Shown in pieces: positions 54,181 through 63,988 of a stretch of 64,000 nt of DNA (position 1 is its first letter; each line of letters opens with the position of its first letter). Under the pieces are notes generated by a model that worked only from the letters and a program-made list of their open reading frames with translations, ran no database searches and was not told the DNA's origin. Source of the DNA: Limosilactobacillus sp. (GTDB lineage: Bacteria; Bacillota; Bacilli; Lactobacillales; Lactobacillaceae); the NCBI RefSeq assembly GCF_022482365.1, contig NZ_JAKVPE010000001.1, positions 744,001 through 808,000 of the forward strand, in the 5' to 3' direction. The position numbers and the translations under genes are program-made.

Positions 54181-55194
54181 TCATTCATGAACCTTATCCG
54201 GCTTAACCACCAGGGCAACCATTCCCGCGATCATCCCGAAGTAGTAGGTGATCAACCGCCAAAGGATCATCGCCAGGACCAGTTTTGTATTCGAATGGAC
54301 AAAACTGGCAAAGAGAACGGAAAAACTATATTCCGCCCCACCGGCACCACCTGGGATCGGGAACAGTGAGATGATCATAAAGATCAGAACGTGAAGGCTA
54401 ACCACCATCACAACGTTTAAATGATGAACCCCCAGGGCCAAGAGAATAAAGTACGGGATCAGGTAGTAAAACAGCAGCTGAAAGAGCGTCACCACGCAGA
54501 CCTTCCCCATCATCTTGTACTGTTTTTTCATCTTCAAACTTTCCTGGTAGAAGGAGTCCACCATCTCGTTCAAGCGCGCCTTCATCTTTTCGTAGCGCTC
54601 GGGCTTCACGAAAATGGCGACTGGGCGAATTAGGATGTTCATAGCCTTCTTGGTGAAATTGTACCAGTACATCACGAGCAGTAGGCCAACGATCACGCTC
54701 AAGTGAATCAAGAACCCAAGAATCACCAGCAACGAGAGCGCATGCAGCCGTGCGGCGATAAAGTGAAAACCAATCAGCAGACTGACCAAGAAGTTGATGA
54801 CGATCATGGCCTGGAAAACCACAAACTTCATTAAGAGGACTGAGCTCGCCCGGCCCCCATCAACTCCCGACTGGAGCATTGCCACCAGCTGTGCCGGCTG
54901 ACCACCGGTTGAAAAGGGCGTGATGCCGTTAAAGAGCTGTTCGATTGGCGGCAGGCGCAGAGCATCCTTCCAGGAAAAGTCGCGGTGCCGCTCGTTCATA
55001 AAGATCTTGACAACAACCCCTTCCAGACCGAGGTAAAGGCAGATGCACAGGACCGCTACCAGCATCCAGCCCCAGTTCAGGGTGTTGATCTGATTCATCA
55101 ACAAATGGAGATTCACGGTCCGCAACGAGTAGGCAATGATGCCGACGCCGACCAACAGCATCGCAATTAATACTAACCAGTTTCGCCTATTCAC
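54181..55194 (-). CDS. UPF0104/lysylphosphatidylglycerol-synthase-TM-like flippase protein
   Basis: A 337-residue protein with about eight membrane helices (RNWLVLIAMLLVGVGIIAYS at the start; QLLFYYLIPYFILLALGVHH). It is the stand-alone membrane-domain type (AglD2/YbhN) without a synthetase domain. The GTG at 55194 has GGGAGGG eight bases upstream and overlaps the preceding gene by 8 bases; a longer frame from 55233 is less likely. Such proteins may help move glycolipids. Third gene of the glycolipid cluster. Confidence 0.85.
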   Translation of the reverse strand: MNRRNWLVLIAMLLVGVGIIAYSLRTVNLHLLMNQINTLNWGWMLVAVLCICLYLGLEGVVVKIFMNERHRDFSWKDALRLPPIEQLFNGITPFSTGGQPAQLVAMLQSGVDGGRASSVLLMKFVVFQAMIVINFLVSLLIGFHFIAARLHALSLLVILGFLIHLSVIVGLLLVMYWYNFTKKAMNILIRPVAIFVKPERYEKMKARLNEMVDSFYQESLKMKKQYKMMGKVCVVTLFQLLFYYLIPYFILLALGVHHLNVVMVVSLHVLIFMIISLFPIPGGAGGAEYSFSVLFASFVHSNTKLVLAMILWRLITYYFGMIAGMVALVVKPDKVHE

Positions 55195-56221
55195 GAGCTT
55201 GTCCCTCCCGTGCTTGCTGACGATAGAAATCATACCAAACCTTGGCCAGGTGTTCCTTAGAGTAACGCTGGGCTGCCAAGTGCGCCTGGTGCCGCCAATG
55301 ATCTAACCGGGCCGGGTCGTTACGCAAGAAGGTCAGTTTCATCTGCATCTCAGTAACGTCGCTGGCCGGCTCGTAGTCCCCCGCAATGATGGAATGGTAC
55401 AGGTCGAGGTCCCGCAGCATCACCGGAGTTCCACAGCTAAAGGCCTCCAGCACTGACATCGGGAACAGCTCGTTGTATGACGGCAGGAGGAAAAGATCCG
55501 CCGCATTGTTGAGCTCAGCGATTTCGTCCCTAGAGACAATCCCAGTGAAGCGCAGGTTCTTCGGCGGATCGTCCACCACCTGCTTTAATTCGTGGTAACC
55601 GTCCGTCAGCCGGCCAAACGAAAAGCCCCCGGCCCAGACAAACTGCACGTCTTCATTCTGCTTTGCTAGGCGGATGAAGTCGGGAACCCCCTTTCGCTCC
55701 TGGATCTGCCCGCTGCCGAGCACGATGAAACGATTCTGGGGCAGGCCGAACTTATCCCGCAACTGAGCCTTTTTGGCCGCCGTCACCGGATGGAACCGAT
55801 CGCTGTCGACAAAGTTGGGGATGTAGGTAACCCGTTCTTTGGGGATCCCGTAGTCCGCTAGCTTCGGAATAAAGGAAGGGTTCACCACTACCAGGTGATC
55901 CATCCGCTTGTAGAAGGCAATCACGTAACGATAAAAAATCCCCCGAAACGGCTGGGGAATCTTTAAGCTGCCCTCAAGCGTTTCCGGCAGAAAATGGACG
56001 TAGCCAATCTTGCGGCCCCGCTTTTTTGAAAAAGTCGACAGGTAAAAAGACGGGTCGATGGTGTGATAGTGGCTAATGTCACTGGTCCGGTAACGGTTGA
56101 TGGCAATGTCGAATTCGTCTTGAAAATTATTCTGCATTAAATCAATCAGTTCACGATAGGCACTGCCGACTCCCTGGCCAGCTACCTTGTCTGCAGATGA
56201 ATACATGGTAATTTTAAGCAT
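55187..56221 (-). CDS. lafB: glycolipid glycosyltransferase, LafB-like (GT4)
   Basis: A 344-residue GT4 enzyme. The EX7E motif is in NELFPMSVLEAFSCGTPV, with the nucleotide-sugar region VLGSGQIQERKGVPDF and a glycosyl-donor site around VYIPNFVDSDRF-like residues. It is expected to add the second sugar to monoglucosyl-diacylglycerol, the lipoteichoic acid anchor. Two bases separate it from the upstream GT gene. Confidence 0.85.
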   Translation of the reverse strand: MLKITMYSSADKVAGQGVGSAYRELIDLMQNNFQDEFDIAINRYRTSDISHYHTIDPSFYLSTFSKKRGRKIGYVHFLPETLEGSLKIPQPFRGIFYRYVIAFYKRMDHLVVVNPSFIPKLADYGIPKERVTYIPNFVDSDRFHPVTAAKKAQLRDKFGLPQNRFIVLGSGQIQERKGVPDFIRLAKQNEDVQFVWAGGFSFGRLTDGYHELKQVVDDPPKNLRFTGIVSRDEIAELNNAADLFLLPSYNELFPMSVLEAFSCGTPVMLRDLDLYHSIIAGDYEPASDVTEMQMKLTFLRNDPARLDHWRHQAHLAAQRYSKEHLAKVWYDFYRQQAREGQARE

Positions 56222-56223
56222 GA

Positions 56224-57429
56224 TTAATCCCTCCGCCGAAAGAGACGGTGCTTGGGCTCAGCCTCCTGGCGCTGGGCCATGGCAATCTGACAGTCATCAT
56301 AGAAGCGTAACACCTTTTGGGCAAACACCTCCGCCGAAATGGCATGCAGTTTCGCCTGACGCTTAGCATGGGACTCCGGGCTCTCCCGGTGATCCAGGTA
56401 GTGAATCACGCCCCGGACCAGGTCCTCCTGCTTCTGGAAGCTGACCCCGATGGCCGGATCATCAATCAGTTCGTCCGTGTACTCGCTGCGCATCACCACA
56501 ATCGGCAGGTCGGACGCCAGCGCTTCATCATAGGTCAGTCCCTGCGATTCCGAGTCAGAAGCCGAAACGAAAACGTCCGCCATCTGATAGTAGTGACAAA
56601 CATCGTCGTTATCGATTTGCCCGGTAAACTGAACGTGATCCGCCAGCTGCAACTGACGCACCTGGCGCTCCAGGGTTTCACGGGCGGGCCCATCCCCCAC
56701 AATCAGCAGCTGAGCTTTGGGTTTTTCGGCGATGATGTCCGGCATGGCCGCAATCAAGGCGTGAATATTCTTTTCATATGCCAGGCGGCTCAGTGACAAG
56801 AGAACCGGCGTGTCGGCCTGGTAGCCAAACTTTTCCCGCAGCTTCAGGCGCTGGGTGGCCGAGTCCTGCTGCTGGTAGACGCGCAGGTTAATCCCGGTGG
56901 GAATCACCCGGATCGGCGTGGTGACCTGGTAGCTCTCCAGGGTGTCCAGGACCCGTTCGCTGGGGGCAATCACCCCGTCGATGCTCTTCATATAGAGGTG
57001 GACGAAGGTGGCGACGTTGTGCGGCTTGACGATGTGACCGTTGGCGATATAGTGCAAATAGTCCTGGTACATCGTGTGGTAGGTGTGCAGACATGGAATA
57101 TCCAGCTCGCGCGCCACCAGCTTCCCCATCATCCCCAGGGCAAACTCGGTCTGATTGTGAACAATGTCCAACTTAAACTTCTTGGCGAGCTTCACCGCCC
57201 GAAAGGCACCCCGGATGGCAATCCGGCGTTCCGTAAAGGAAACAAAGGGGATGCTTGGAAACCGGTAGATCCCTGCCTCCACGTCGTCATGCTTGGCTTG
57301 TGGATCCGTCGTGGTAAAAATGTAGACATGGTGCCCCTGGGCAATCAGTTCGTCACGAAGGGTTTTGATTGAGGTGGCGACCCCACTAACCTGCGGGAAA
57401 TATGTATCTGTAAAAAGACCGATATTCAA
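56224..57429 (-). CDS. lafA: glycolipid glycosyltransferase, LafA-like (GT4)
   Basis: A 401-residue GT4 enzyme starting at TTG with AAGGAGC. The N-terminal glycine loop (GLFTDTYFPQVSGVATSIKT) and the EX7E region (SDSESQGLTYDEALASD) are clear, as is the HNQTEFALGMMG loop. It probably adds the first glucose to diacylglycerol. The lafA-lafB-flippase order matches lactobacillal LTA-anchor loci. Confidence 0.87.
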   Translation of the reverse strand: MNIGLFTDTYFPQVSGVATSIKTLRDELIAQGHHVYIFTTTDPQAKHDDVEAGIYRFPSIPFVSFTERRIAIRGAFRAVKLAKKFKLDIVHNQTEFALGMMGKLVARELDIPCLHTYHTMYQDYLHYIANGHIVKPHNVATFVHLYMKSIDGVIAPSERVLDTLESYQVTTPIRVIPTGINLRVYQQQDSATQRLKLREKFGYQADTPVLLSLSRLAYEKNIHALIAAMPDIIAEKPKAQLLIVGDGPARETLERQVRQLQLADHVQFTGQIDNDDVCHYYQMADVFVSASDSESQGLTYDEALASDLPIVVMRSEYTDELIDDPAIGVSFQKQEDLVRGVIHYLDHRESPESHAKRQAKLHAISAEVFAQKVLRFYDDCQIAMAQRQEAEPKHRLFRRRD

Positions 57430-57546
57430 ACTGATTGCTCCTTACTATCACGTATTTTGCTTAGGCCAATTATACTAGAAAATGACATTTCATACCATTT
57501 TATGATCAATTCGCGGCAGTGACAAGTTTTCCACCAAGAAATTAAA

Positions 57547-57583
57547 AAAGACGTAACCTTCTGCTTGAAGGTTGCGTCTATTC
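57547..57583 (-). terminator. terminator after ptsI
   Basis: AGACGCAACCTTC and GAAGGTTACGTCT pair around AAGCA and end in TTTTTT on the minus strand. Confidence 0.85.
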
Positions 57584-59311
57584 CTTGCGTAAAATGGGTA
57601 CGTATTCCTTGACCAGCATCTCGACCTCGCGGGCACTGCGGGCAGCCAGGGCCCGGTGCACCAGTGGTTGGAGCTGGCGGTTATTGAGGTGACTGATTAA
57701 AGAACGGATCCGCAGAATTTGGCTGCTGTTCATCGAGAACTCGTCTAGGCCCATCGCCGTCAACAGCGGTGTAGCCAGCGGATTGCCGGCCATCTCGCCG
57801 CACATGCCGACCCACTTGCCCTCCGCATGGGCGGCGTCAATCACCCGCTTGACCAGGCGCAGGACGGCCGGGTGCAGCTCCTGGTAGAGGTAGGCCACCC
57901 GGGAATTGCCCCGGTCGGCCGCAAAGAGGTACTGGATCAGGTCATTGCTGCCGATGCTGAAAAAGTCAACGTCGGGGGCAAAGACGTCCGCCATCACGGC
58001 CGCCGACGGCACTTCCAGCATCATTCCAACCTCAACGCTATCGGCCACCGCCACGCCGGCCCGGCCGAGCTTCCGCCGTTCATCGTCCAGAATGTCCCGG
58101 GCCTGGGTAAATTCCTCCGGCGTGGCAATCATCGGGAACATGATTGCCAGTCTGCCATAAGCTGATGCCCGGAGCAGTGCCCGCAACTGGGGCCGCAAAA
58201 TTTCCGGCTTAGCCAGCCCGATCCGGATCGCCCGAAAGCCCAGGTAAGGATTATCTTCGTGGGGCAGCTTGAACATCCCCAGGCGCTTATCGCCACCGAT
58301 ATCCAGCGTCCGGGCCACCACCCGTTGCTCACCCATTGCCGTGACGAACTTCTTATAGGTGCGGAACTGCTCGTCCTCGGTGGGCAGCTTTGTCTGGTCC
58401 ATATAGAGGAATTCCGTCCGCAGAAGGCCAATCCCCTCGGCACCGTTGTCGTGGGCATACTTGATGTCATTGAGGGTCCCCACGTTGGCGCCGACCTCGT
58501 ACTTGCGGCCATCCTTGCTGACGGTGTGCTGGTCGCGCAAGGCGCCCCAGACCTGTTGCTCCCGGGCAAACTCCCCCGCCAGCAACTGATAGTGCTCCAG
58601 TTGCTGGTCGGTTGGGCGCACGATTACCTTGCCGTGAATGCCGTCGACGATCAGCAGGTCGCCGTCCTCAATCTGGCTCGTCGCATTGTGGGTACCGACA
58701 ACCACTGGCAGCGACAAGGTCTTGGACATGATGGAAAAGTGGGACGTCCGCCCACCATAATCGGTCACCAGCCCGGCAACGTAGCGGCGGTCGAACTGAG
58801 CCGTGTCGGTAGGCGTCACGTTCTTAGCCACGATAATTGCCCGGTGATCCAGGGCATTCGGGTCGGGAAGCTTTATCCCCAGCAGGTGGCTCAACAAGCG
58901 CTTGTACACGTCTTGCACCGCCAGGGCCCGCGACTGGAGATAGTCATTATCATTCATGTGTTCAAAGAGGTTCAGATAATGATCCGTCGTCACCTTGGCC
59001 GCCCACTCGGCTGTGTAGGCATTCCCCCTGATCAGGCGCTCAAGGTTCGCCAAAAGGACGGGATCGTTCAGTATTTCCAGCTGGGTGTCAACAACCGCGG
59101 CCGCCTGCTGACCCAGGTTCTGGTGGGCCCGCTGCCGAATCTGCTTAAGCTCCTTCGTCGTTAACGTAAAAGAATCACGAAGCCGGGCGACCTCATGATT
59201 CTTGTCAGCTGTATGCTGTTTCTTAATGGATAGATCTGACCCTACTAATAGGTAGGCCGGCGCAATGGCAATCCCACTGCTCGCCGCCAACCCAGTTAGC
59301 AGCAGTGACAT
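57578..59311 (-). CDS. ptsI: PTS enzyme I
   Basis: A 577-residue phosphotransferase that takes phosphate from PEP and passes it to HPr. The phosphorylated His is in GGRTSHFSIMSK (about residue 190), the PEP site includes LLRTEFLYMD and the C-terminal GMCGEMAGNP. It overlaps ptsH by one base. Confidence 0.97.
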   Translation of the reverse strand: MSLLLTGLAASSGIAIAPAYLLVGSDLSIKKQHTADKNHEVARLRDSFTLTTKELKQIRQRAHQNLGQQAAAVVDTQLEILNDPVLLANLERLIRGNAYTAEWAAKVTTDHYLNLFEHMNDNDYLQSRALAVQDVYKRLLSHLLGIKLPDPNALDHRAIIVAKNVTPTDTAQFDRRYVAGLVTDYGGRTSHFSIMSKTLSLPVVVGTHNATSQIEDGDLLIVDGIHGKVIVRPTDQQLEHYQLLAGEFAREQQVWGALRDQHTVSKDGRKYEVGANVGTLNDIKYAHDNGAEGIGLLRTEFLYMDQTKLPTEDEQFRTYKKFVTAMGEQRVVARTLDIGGDKRLGMFKLPHEDNPYLGFRAIRIGLAKPEILRPQLRALLRASAYGRLAIMFPMIATPEEFTQARDILDDERRKLGRAGVAVADSVEVGMMLEVPSAAVMADVFAPDVDFFSIGSNDLIQYLFAADRGNSRVAYLYQELHPAVLRLVKRVIDAAHAEGKWVGMCGEMAGNPLATPLLTAMGLDEFSMNSSQILRIRSLISHLNNRQLQPLVHRALAARSAREVEMLVKEYVPILRKE

Positions 59312-59577
59312 TAGTCAGTCAATCCTTCCTTCTTCATCGTTTCAGCAACGGCGTCCAGTGCTTCCTTTTCGTCGTCACCGTTGGCAGTGATGGTAACCTC
59401 GGCGTTTTGACCAACACCCAGGGACATAACGCCCATGATGGACTTCAGGTTAACACTCTTGCCTTCGTATGACAGGGTTACATCGGAACCGTACTTAGAT
59501 GCGGTCTGAACCAGAATAGTGGCAGGACGAGCATGAATACCAGTTTCTGCAGTAATAGTAAAATCACGTTTTTCCAT
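59311..59577 (-). CDS. ptsH: phosphocarrier HPr
   Basis: An 88-residue PTS carrier. His15 is in TGIHARPAT (phosphorylated by enzyme I) and Ser46 in [10 protein letters not shown] (target of HPr kinase, for catabolite control). AAGGAG precedes the ATG. Confidence 0.97.
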   Translation of the reverse strand: MEKRDFTITAETGIHARPATILVQTASKYGSDVTLSYEGKSVNLKSIMGVMSLGVGQNAEVTITANGDDEKEALDAVAETMKKEGLTD

Positions 59578-59704
59578 ACTTAATCAGTCTCCTTCGAGCA
59601 GATATAATAAATTATCAGTGGCCATACCGCTGATACACCTCGATATGTTTATTTTAGCAATTGTAAGCGTTAAATACAAGATCAGCCGGCGCTTTTGTCA
59701 ACAA

Positions 59705-59890
59705 TCAATCCTGGCGCAGGTGATAAACAATTTTACCCCCGATATTGGCCTTGCCCTCAATCTGGGTACGGTACGGATAAGCGTGATAGACCCGCTGGAA
59801 GGCCTGGAAATTCTCCGGCGTAATCACGAACTGGTCGATCTTGCCATCCCGCAAGTCGTCAAGCTCCTGCTCAAAATTCTCCTCTGCCAT
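59705..59890 (-). CDS. small conserved protein of unknown function
   Basis: A 61-residue acidic protein with a tidy ribosome site (ATGAGGTGA). FVITPENFQAFQRVYHAY and VYHLRQD suggest a small alpha-beta fold. No family is recognised. It faces clpE across the CIRCE-bearing gap, so it may share heat control. Confidence 0.6.
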   Translation of the reverse strand: MAEENFEQELDDLRDGKIDQFVITPENFQAFQRVYHAYPYRTQIEGKANIGGKIVYHLRQD

Positions 59891-59945
59891 TTAATCACCT
59901 CATTTTTTCTTACATTATATTATGGCGAACTTTCCGTCACCTATT

Positions 59946-60107
59946 TTAGCATTCTTTGTCAAAGAGTGCTAAAATTTACAGTAAAGACTTTGACCATTGA
60001 TGATCTACTTAGGGCGGCAAGGCTTTGCGATTTGATTAAGAAGAGTCTTTTGGCTTGCACTACGATAAAAAGTAAGTATAATGTAGTCATGGTCAAGAAA
60101 GGTCAAA
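59946..60107 (+). promoter_or_regulatory. CIRCE, promoter and CtsR box upstream of clpE
   Basis: TTAGCATTC-N9-GAGTGCTAA at 59946-59972 is CIRCE with one mismatch. TTGCAC, 16 bases and TATAAT (60055-60082) form the promoter, and GGTCAAG-AAA-GGTCAAA (60091-60107) is a CtsR box over the likely start site. A lone TTTGACC half-site is at 59989. Confidence 0.8.
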
Positions 60108-60153
60108 CTTTTATCTGACCTTTCGGAGATACTATCAAGGAGGTATTTATTCG

Positions 60154-62373
60154 ATGCTCTGTCAAAATTGTCATCAAAATCCCGCAACGATTCACCTGCA
60201 GATGAATTTCAATGGTCAGCGGGTGCAAATTGACCTCTGCCAAAATTGCTATCAAAAATTACAAGACTTACAAACCAACATGATGAATGGGGGTAACGGA
60301 ATGAACAACTTCAACTTCGGAAGCCTGGAAGACTTCATGAACGCCATGGGCAACATGCAAGGTCAGCCGGCCGGTGCCAATGGCCAGGCGGGCGGTGCCA
60401 ATGGCCAGCGCCAGGGTGGTCGCCGTGGCGGCAAGGGCGTCCTCGGCCAGTACGGAATTAACCTGACCGACATGGCCCGCCAAGGCAAGATCGACCCGGT
60501 GATCGGCCGTGACAAGGAAATCAAGCGGGTCATCGAAATCCTCAATCGGCGGACCAAGAACAACCCGGTCCTGATCGGTGAAGCCGGTGTCGGGAAGACC
60601 GCCGTGGTTGAGGGCTTGGCCCAGGCGATCGTTTCCGGTGAGGTTCCGGAAAAGCTGGCGAATAAGGAAATTATCCGGCTCGACGTGGTTTCCCTGGTTC
60701 AGGGGACCGGGATCCGGGGCCAATTCGAAAAGCGGATGCAACAATTAATGGAAGAAGTCCGCAAGAACAAGAACATCATCCTCTTCATCGACGAAATCCA
60801 CGAAATCATGGGTGCCGGCAACGCCGAGGGTGGCATGGACGCCGGGAACGTCTTGAAGCCAGCCCTTGCTCGGGGTGACTTCCAACTGCTCGGGGCCACG
60901 ACCTTAAACGAATACCGGAAGATCGAAAAGGATGCTGCCCTCGCCCGGCGGTTCCAACCGGTTGAGGTCAACGAACCGTCCGTCGAGGAAACGATCAAGA
61001 TCTTAAATGGGATTAAGGGTCGCTACCAGGATTACCACCACGTCAAGTACACCGACGACGCCATCGTGGCCGCCGCTAAGCTATCCGACCGTTACATCCA
61101 GGACCGTTTCCTGCCTGACAAGGCGATCGACCTGCTCGACGAAGCCGGTTCACGCAAGAACCTGACCCTGAAGACGGCCGACCCGAACACGATCGAAAAC
61201 GAAATTCACACGGCCGAAGCCCACAAGCAACAGGCCGCTGACAACCAGGACTACGAAAAGGCTGCCTTCTACCGTGACCAAGTTTCCAAGCTGGAAAAGG
61301 CCAAGAAGGCCGCGGAAGAAAACCACACCGAGGACACCGCGACGGTCACCGTTCAGGACATGCAAAAGATCGTCGAGGAGAAGACCAACATCCCCGTTGG
61401 CGACCTACAGAAGCAAGAAGAAAACCAGCTGCGGGACCTCGACAAGAAGCTGGAGCAGCACGTTATCGGCCAAAACGAGGCCGTCAACAAGATTGCCCGG
61501 GCCATCCGGCGGAACCGGATTGGGCTCAACAAGTCTGGACGGCCGATTGGTTCCTTCCTCTTCGTTGGACCAACCGGTGTCGGGAAGACCGAAACGGCCA
61601 AGCAACTGGCTAAGCAGCTCTTCGGTTCTAAGGATGCCATGATCCGGTTCGACATGTCCGAATACATGGACAAGACTTCAACTTCCAAGCTGATCGGGGC
61701 CGCTCCTGGTTACGTCGGCTACGAGGAAGCCGGTCAACTGACCGAACAGGTTCGGCGTCACCCATACAGTCTGATCCTGCTCGATGAAGTTGAAAAGGCC
61801 CACCCGGACGTCATGCACATGTTCCTGCAGATCCTGGACGACGGGCGCCTGACCGATTCCCAGGGTCGGACGGTTTCCTTCAAGGACACGATCATCATCA
61901 TGACCTCCAACGCCGGGACCGGTGACTCCACGGCCAGTGTCGGCTTCGGTGCCGAATCGAATGGTTCCACCCACTCGATTCTCGACAAGCTGACCAACTA
62001 CTTCAAGCCAGAGTTTTTGAACCGGTTCGATGACATCGTTCAGTTCAACGCCCTGACCAAGCCGGACCTGATGAAGATCGTCAACCTGATGATCACCGAC
62101 GTCAACAGCATGCTCAGCGACCGTGGCCTCCACATCGCCGTGCCGGATGACGTTGCCGAAAAGCTGGTCGACCTCGGCTACAACCCGAAGATGGGTGCCC
62201 GGCCGCTGCGGCGGGTTATCCAAGAACAGATCGAAGACCGGATTGCCGACTACGTTCTCGACCACAACGACGTCAAGAACCTGGCCGCTAAGCTCGACGA
62301 CGATGGCAACATCACCGTCGTTGCGGCAGCGCCGGTTGCGACCGCGGATGCCAGCGTTGACAGCGATAAGTAA
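60154..62373 (+). CDS. clpE: ATP-dependent Clp protease ATPase ClpE
   Basis: A 739-residue Hsp100 unfoldase. The N-terminal zinc finger (CQNCHQNP ... CQNCYQ, about 3-36) defines ClpE rather than ClpC. Two AAA+ domains carry Walker A GEAGVGKT (about 143) and GPTGVGKT (about 471), with a UVR-like coiled segment between (about 360-385). It feeds damaged proteins to ClpP. The CtsR box and CIRCE upstream indicate heat induction. AAGGAGG precedes the ATG. Confidence 0.96.
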   Translation: MLCQNCHQNPATIHLQMNFNGQRVQIDLCQNCYQKLQDLQTNMMNGGNGMNNFNFGSLEDFMNAMGNMQGQPAGANGQAGGANGQRQGGRRGGKGVLGQYGINLTDMARQGKIDPVIGRDKEIKRVIEILNRRTKNNPVLIGEAGVGKTAVVEGLAQAIVSGEVPEKLANKEIIRLDVVSLVQGTGIRGQFEKRMQQLMEEVRKNKNIILFIDEIHEIMGAGNAEGGMDAGNVLKPALARGDFQLLGATTLNEYRKIEKDAALARRFQPVEVNEPSVEETIKILNGIKGRYQDYHHVKYTDDAIVAAAKLSDRYIQDRFLPDKAIDLLDEAGSRKNLTLKTADPNTIENEIHTAEAHKQQAADNQDYEKAAFYRDQVSKLEKAKKAAEENHTEDTATVTVQDMQKIVEEKTNIPVGDLQKQEENQLRDLDKKLEQHVIGQNEAVNKIARAIRRNRIGLNKSGRPIGSFLFVGPTGVGKTETAKQLAKQLFGSKDAMIRFDMSEYMDKTSTSKLIGAAPGYVGYEEAGQLTEQVRRHPYSLILLDEVEKAHPDVMHMFLQILDDGRLTDSQGRTVSFKDTIIIMTSNAGTGDSTASVGFGAESNGSTHSILDKLTNYFKPEFLNRFDDIVQFNALTKPDLMKIVNLMITDVNSMLSDRGLHIAVPDDVAEKLVDLGYNPKMGARPLRRVIQEQIEDRIADYVLDHNDVKNLAAKLDDDGNITVVAAAPVATADASVDSDK

Positions 62374-62379
62374 TAAACA

Positions 62380-62413
62380 AGCTCACTCTAGCTTCAAGCC
62401 ATGAGTGAGCTTT
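62380..62413. terminator. hairpin terminator after clpE
   Basis: AAGCTCACTC and GAGTGAGCTT pair; the T-run is weak. Confidence 0.6.
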
Positions 62414-62416
62414 GGT

Positions 62417-63013
62417 TTACCGCATTCGCCGTCGTACCTCCAGCACCGGCAAGGCTACCAGCGGCACCACAATTACCGCCAAGGTTAGTTCGGCCACCCC
62501 GTTCGTTGCCATGATCGTCTCCAGAGCAGGCAGGAGGTGGTCAACGTTGACCCCGTACGCATGAGCGACCGCCGGGGTCCGGTAGAAAAGCGCCACGAAA
62601 CCGAGGACTAGGCCGGTATTGGTGACCGTCCCACCGATCGCCGCCACGATTGCCGCCGCCCGTTGCGAATGGGCATAACGGTTGACCAGGCGAAAGAGCC
62701 AACCGGCGACCAGGCCGATCATGATCCGCGGCACGACCGAGACCAGGGGGTTCACGAATATCAACGGAGCTAGCGGGCTAGACGGCGCCACGAAGGCCCG
62801 GACCCAGGTCAAGAGGCCCCAGACGCCACCGATGATGGCCCCCTCCCCCGGTCCTAGGGTAATTGCGGCAATGATGACCGTCACGTGTAGAGTCGTGATG
62901 CTCAAGGGGCCCAGCGGGATGTTGCCAAAGAACGGCACAAAGTCCTGTAAGATGATGATTGCAATGAAGATGGCGCGCGTGGCGTTGCGCCGAATTCGTT
63001 GGTGGCGTGTCAT
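62417..63013 (-). CDS. ECF transporter S component
   Basis: A 198-residue membrane protein with about six helices. The pattern FGNIPLGPLSITTLHVTVII and GPGEGAIIGGVWGLLTW matches ECF S components that bind a vitamin and use a shared EcfAAT module elsewhere. The substrate (pantothenate-, folate- or queuosine-type) is not fixed. GGGGGAA precedes the ATG. Confidence 0.85.
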   Translation of the reverse strand: MTRHQRIRRNATRAIFIAIIILQDFVPFFGNIPLGPLSITTLHVTVIIAAITLGPGEGAIIGGVWGLLTWVRAFVAPSSPLAPLIFVNPLVSVVPRIMIGLVAGWLFRLVNRYAHSQRAAAIVAAIGGTVTNTGLVLGFVALFYRTPAVAHAYGVNVDHLLPALETIMATNGVAELTLAVIVVPLVALPVLEVRRRMR

Positions 63014-63139
63014 GATGTTTCCCCCGTTTATTTGAATAAGTCGATTTTAACAGTCCTGGACAATTTTCACCACTATTCTTTCTTGTCCCCGAAAAGCGGT
63101 ATAATAAAGGTTAAAGATTAAATTTGACGGGGTGTAATT

Positions 63140-63859
63140 ATGTTTGAGCAATTTAAGACCGGCAACCCGATCTGGGTCTACTATGTCGATATCGATTCCG
63201 GCGCCAACCTGGTGGTTCCGCAGCTGCTGCGGGGCCGGCTCGGCCAGGCCTACCAGGTCGAAAAAAAGGAGTTTCCACACTATCGCTATGTTAAGACCGA
63301 GGGCCAGGCCGCGGGAACCTTTGACATGAGTCAGCACAGCGTTCGGATCTTCTACCGCAAGGAAAACTGGGGCGAGGTTCAGTCTATCGAGATGTTCCTC
63401 AAGCTCGATGCTCCGGCAGTCATTTACGATACGGTCAACGGAATGCCGGTTGGCCAGCCCCTGCCGGAGGACATCACCATCAAGGCCTTCAACCGGGTGG
63501 CCACCAAGGATGGCGAATTCTGGTACGAGATCGGTGCCGACCAGTGGATCAAGTACGATCAGATGCACGTGGTCGACAATCCCTTCGGCGGCCCGAACGA
63601 CAAGATCGATTCCCGCCTGGCCCAGCGCCTGACCGTCCTGCCCCTGCACGACATCCCGGCCACCGTCGACTACATCCCCGGCAAGTCGGTCGACGTTTAC
63701 GATTCACCGTATGGGGAAGCCGTCGACAAGCTGGCGGATGGTCAGGAGATCAAGCTGACTGGCAAACTCAGCGACAACAACGAGATCACCTGGTATCAGC
63801 TCGCCCCCGACCGCTACATCTCGGGCAACTACGTCCAAGTAAATGATGAGGATGAATAG
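63140..63859 (+). CDS. MucBP-domain protein without signal peptide
   Basis: A 239-residue protein. The N-terminal 55 residues follow the MucBP pattern (GNPIWVYYVDIDSGANLVVP, then GRLGQAYQVEKKEFP). Residues 85-235 hold two SH3-like or GW-like repeats (APAVIYDTVNGMPVG...WYEI and KSVDVYDSPYGEAVD...WYQL). No signal peptide or anchor is visible, so a surface role is doubtful. GGGGTG precedes the ATG. A structured repeat begins right after the stop. Confidence 0.7.
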   Translation: MFEQFKTGNPIWVYYVDIDSGANLVVPQLLRGRLGQAYQVEKKEFPHYRYVKTEGQAAGTFDMSQHSVRIFYRKENWGEVQSIEMFLKLDAPAVIYDTVNGMPVGQPLPEDITIKAFNRVATKDGEFWYEIGADQWIKYDQMHVVDNPFGGPNDKIDSRLAQRLTVLPLHDIPATVDYIPGKSVDVYDSPYGEAVDKLADGQEIKLTGKLSDNNEITWYQLAPDRYISGNYVQVNDEDE

Positions 63860-63860
63860 A

Positions 63861-63988
63861 GTGAGTGGGAAATAACCAGCAAAGTGGGGCGAGAGGCTAC
63901 TAGGACGGGAGTCGGCGCTGAAGGCGTCGGCTTTCGTCCGTAGTCAAATAGACTTGCTTCGCTGCGCTAGACACTAGCCCCACGGTTA
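63861..63988 (+). repeat. structured intergenic repeat, copy 2
   Basis: Matches copy 1 at 39764 through GTGAGTGGGAAA, AGTGGGGCG, the arm GGACGGGAGTCGGCGC/GCGTCGGCTTTCGTCC with the same TGAAG loop, and CTAGACACTAGCCCCACGG. It has an extra insert (about 63944-63966), and its outer 3' arm differs (GGTTACGACG). It starts two bases after the stop of the MucBP gene. Confidence 0.85.
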
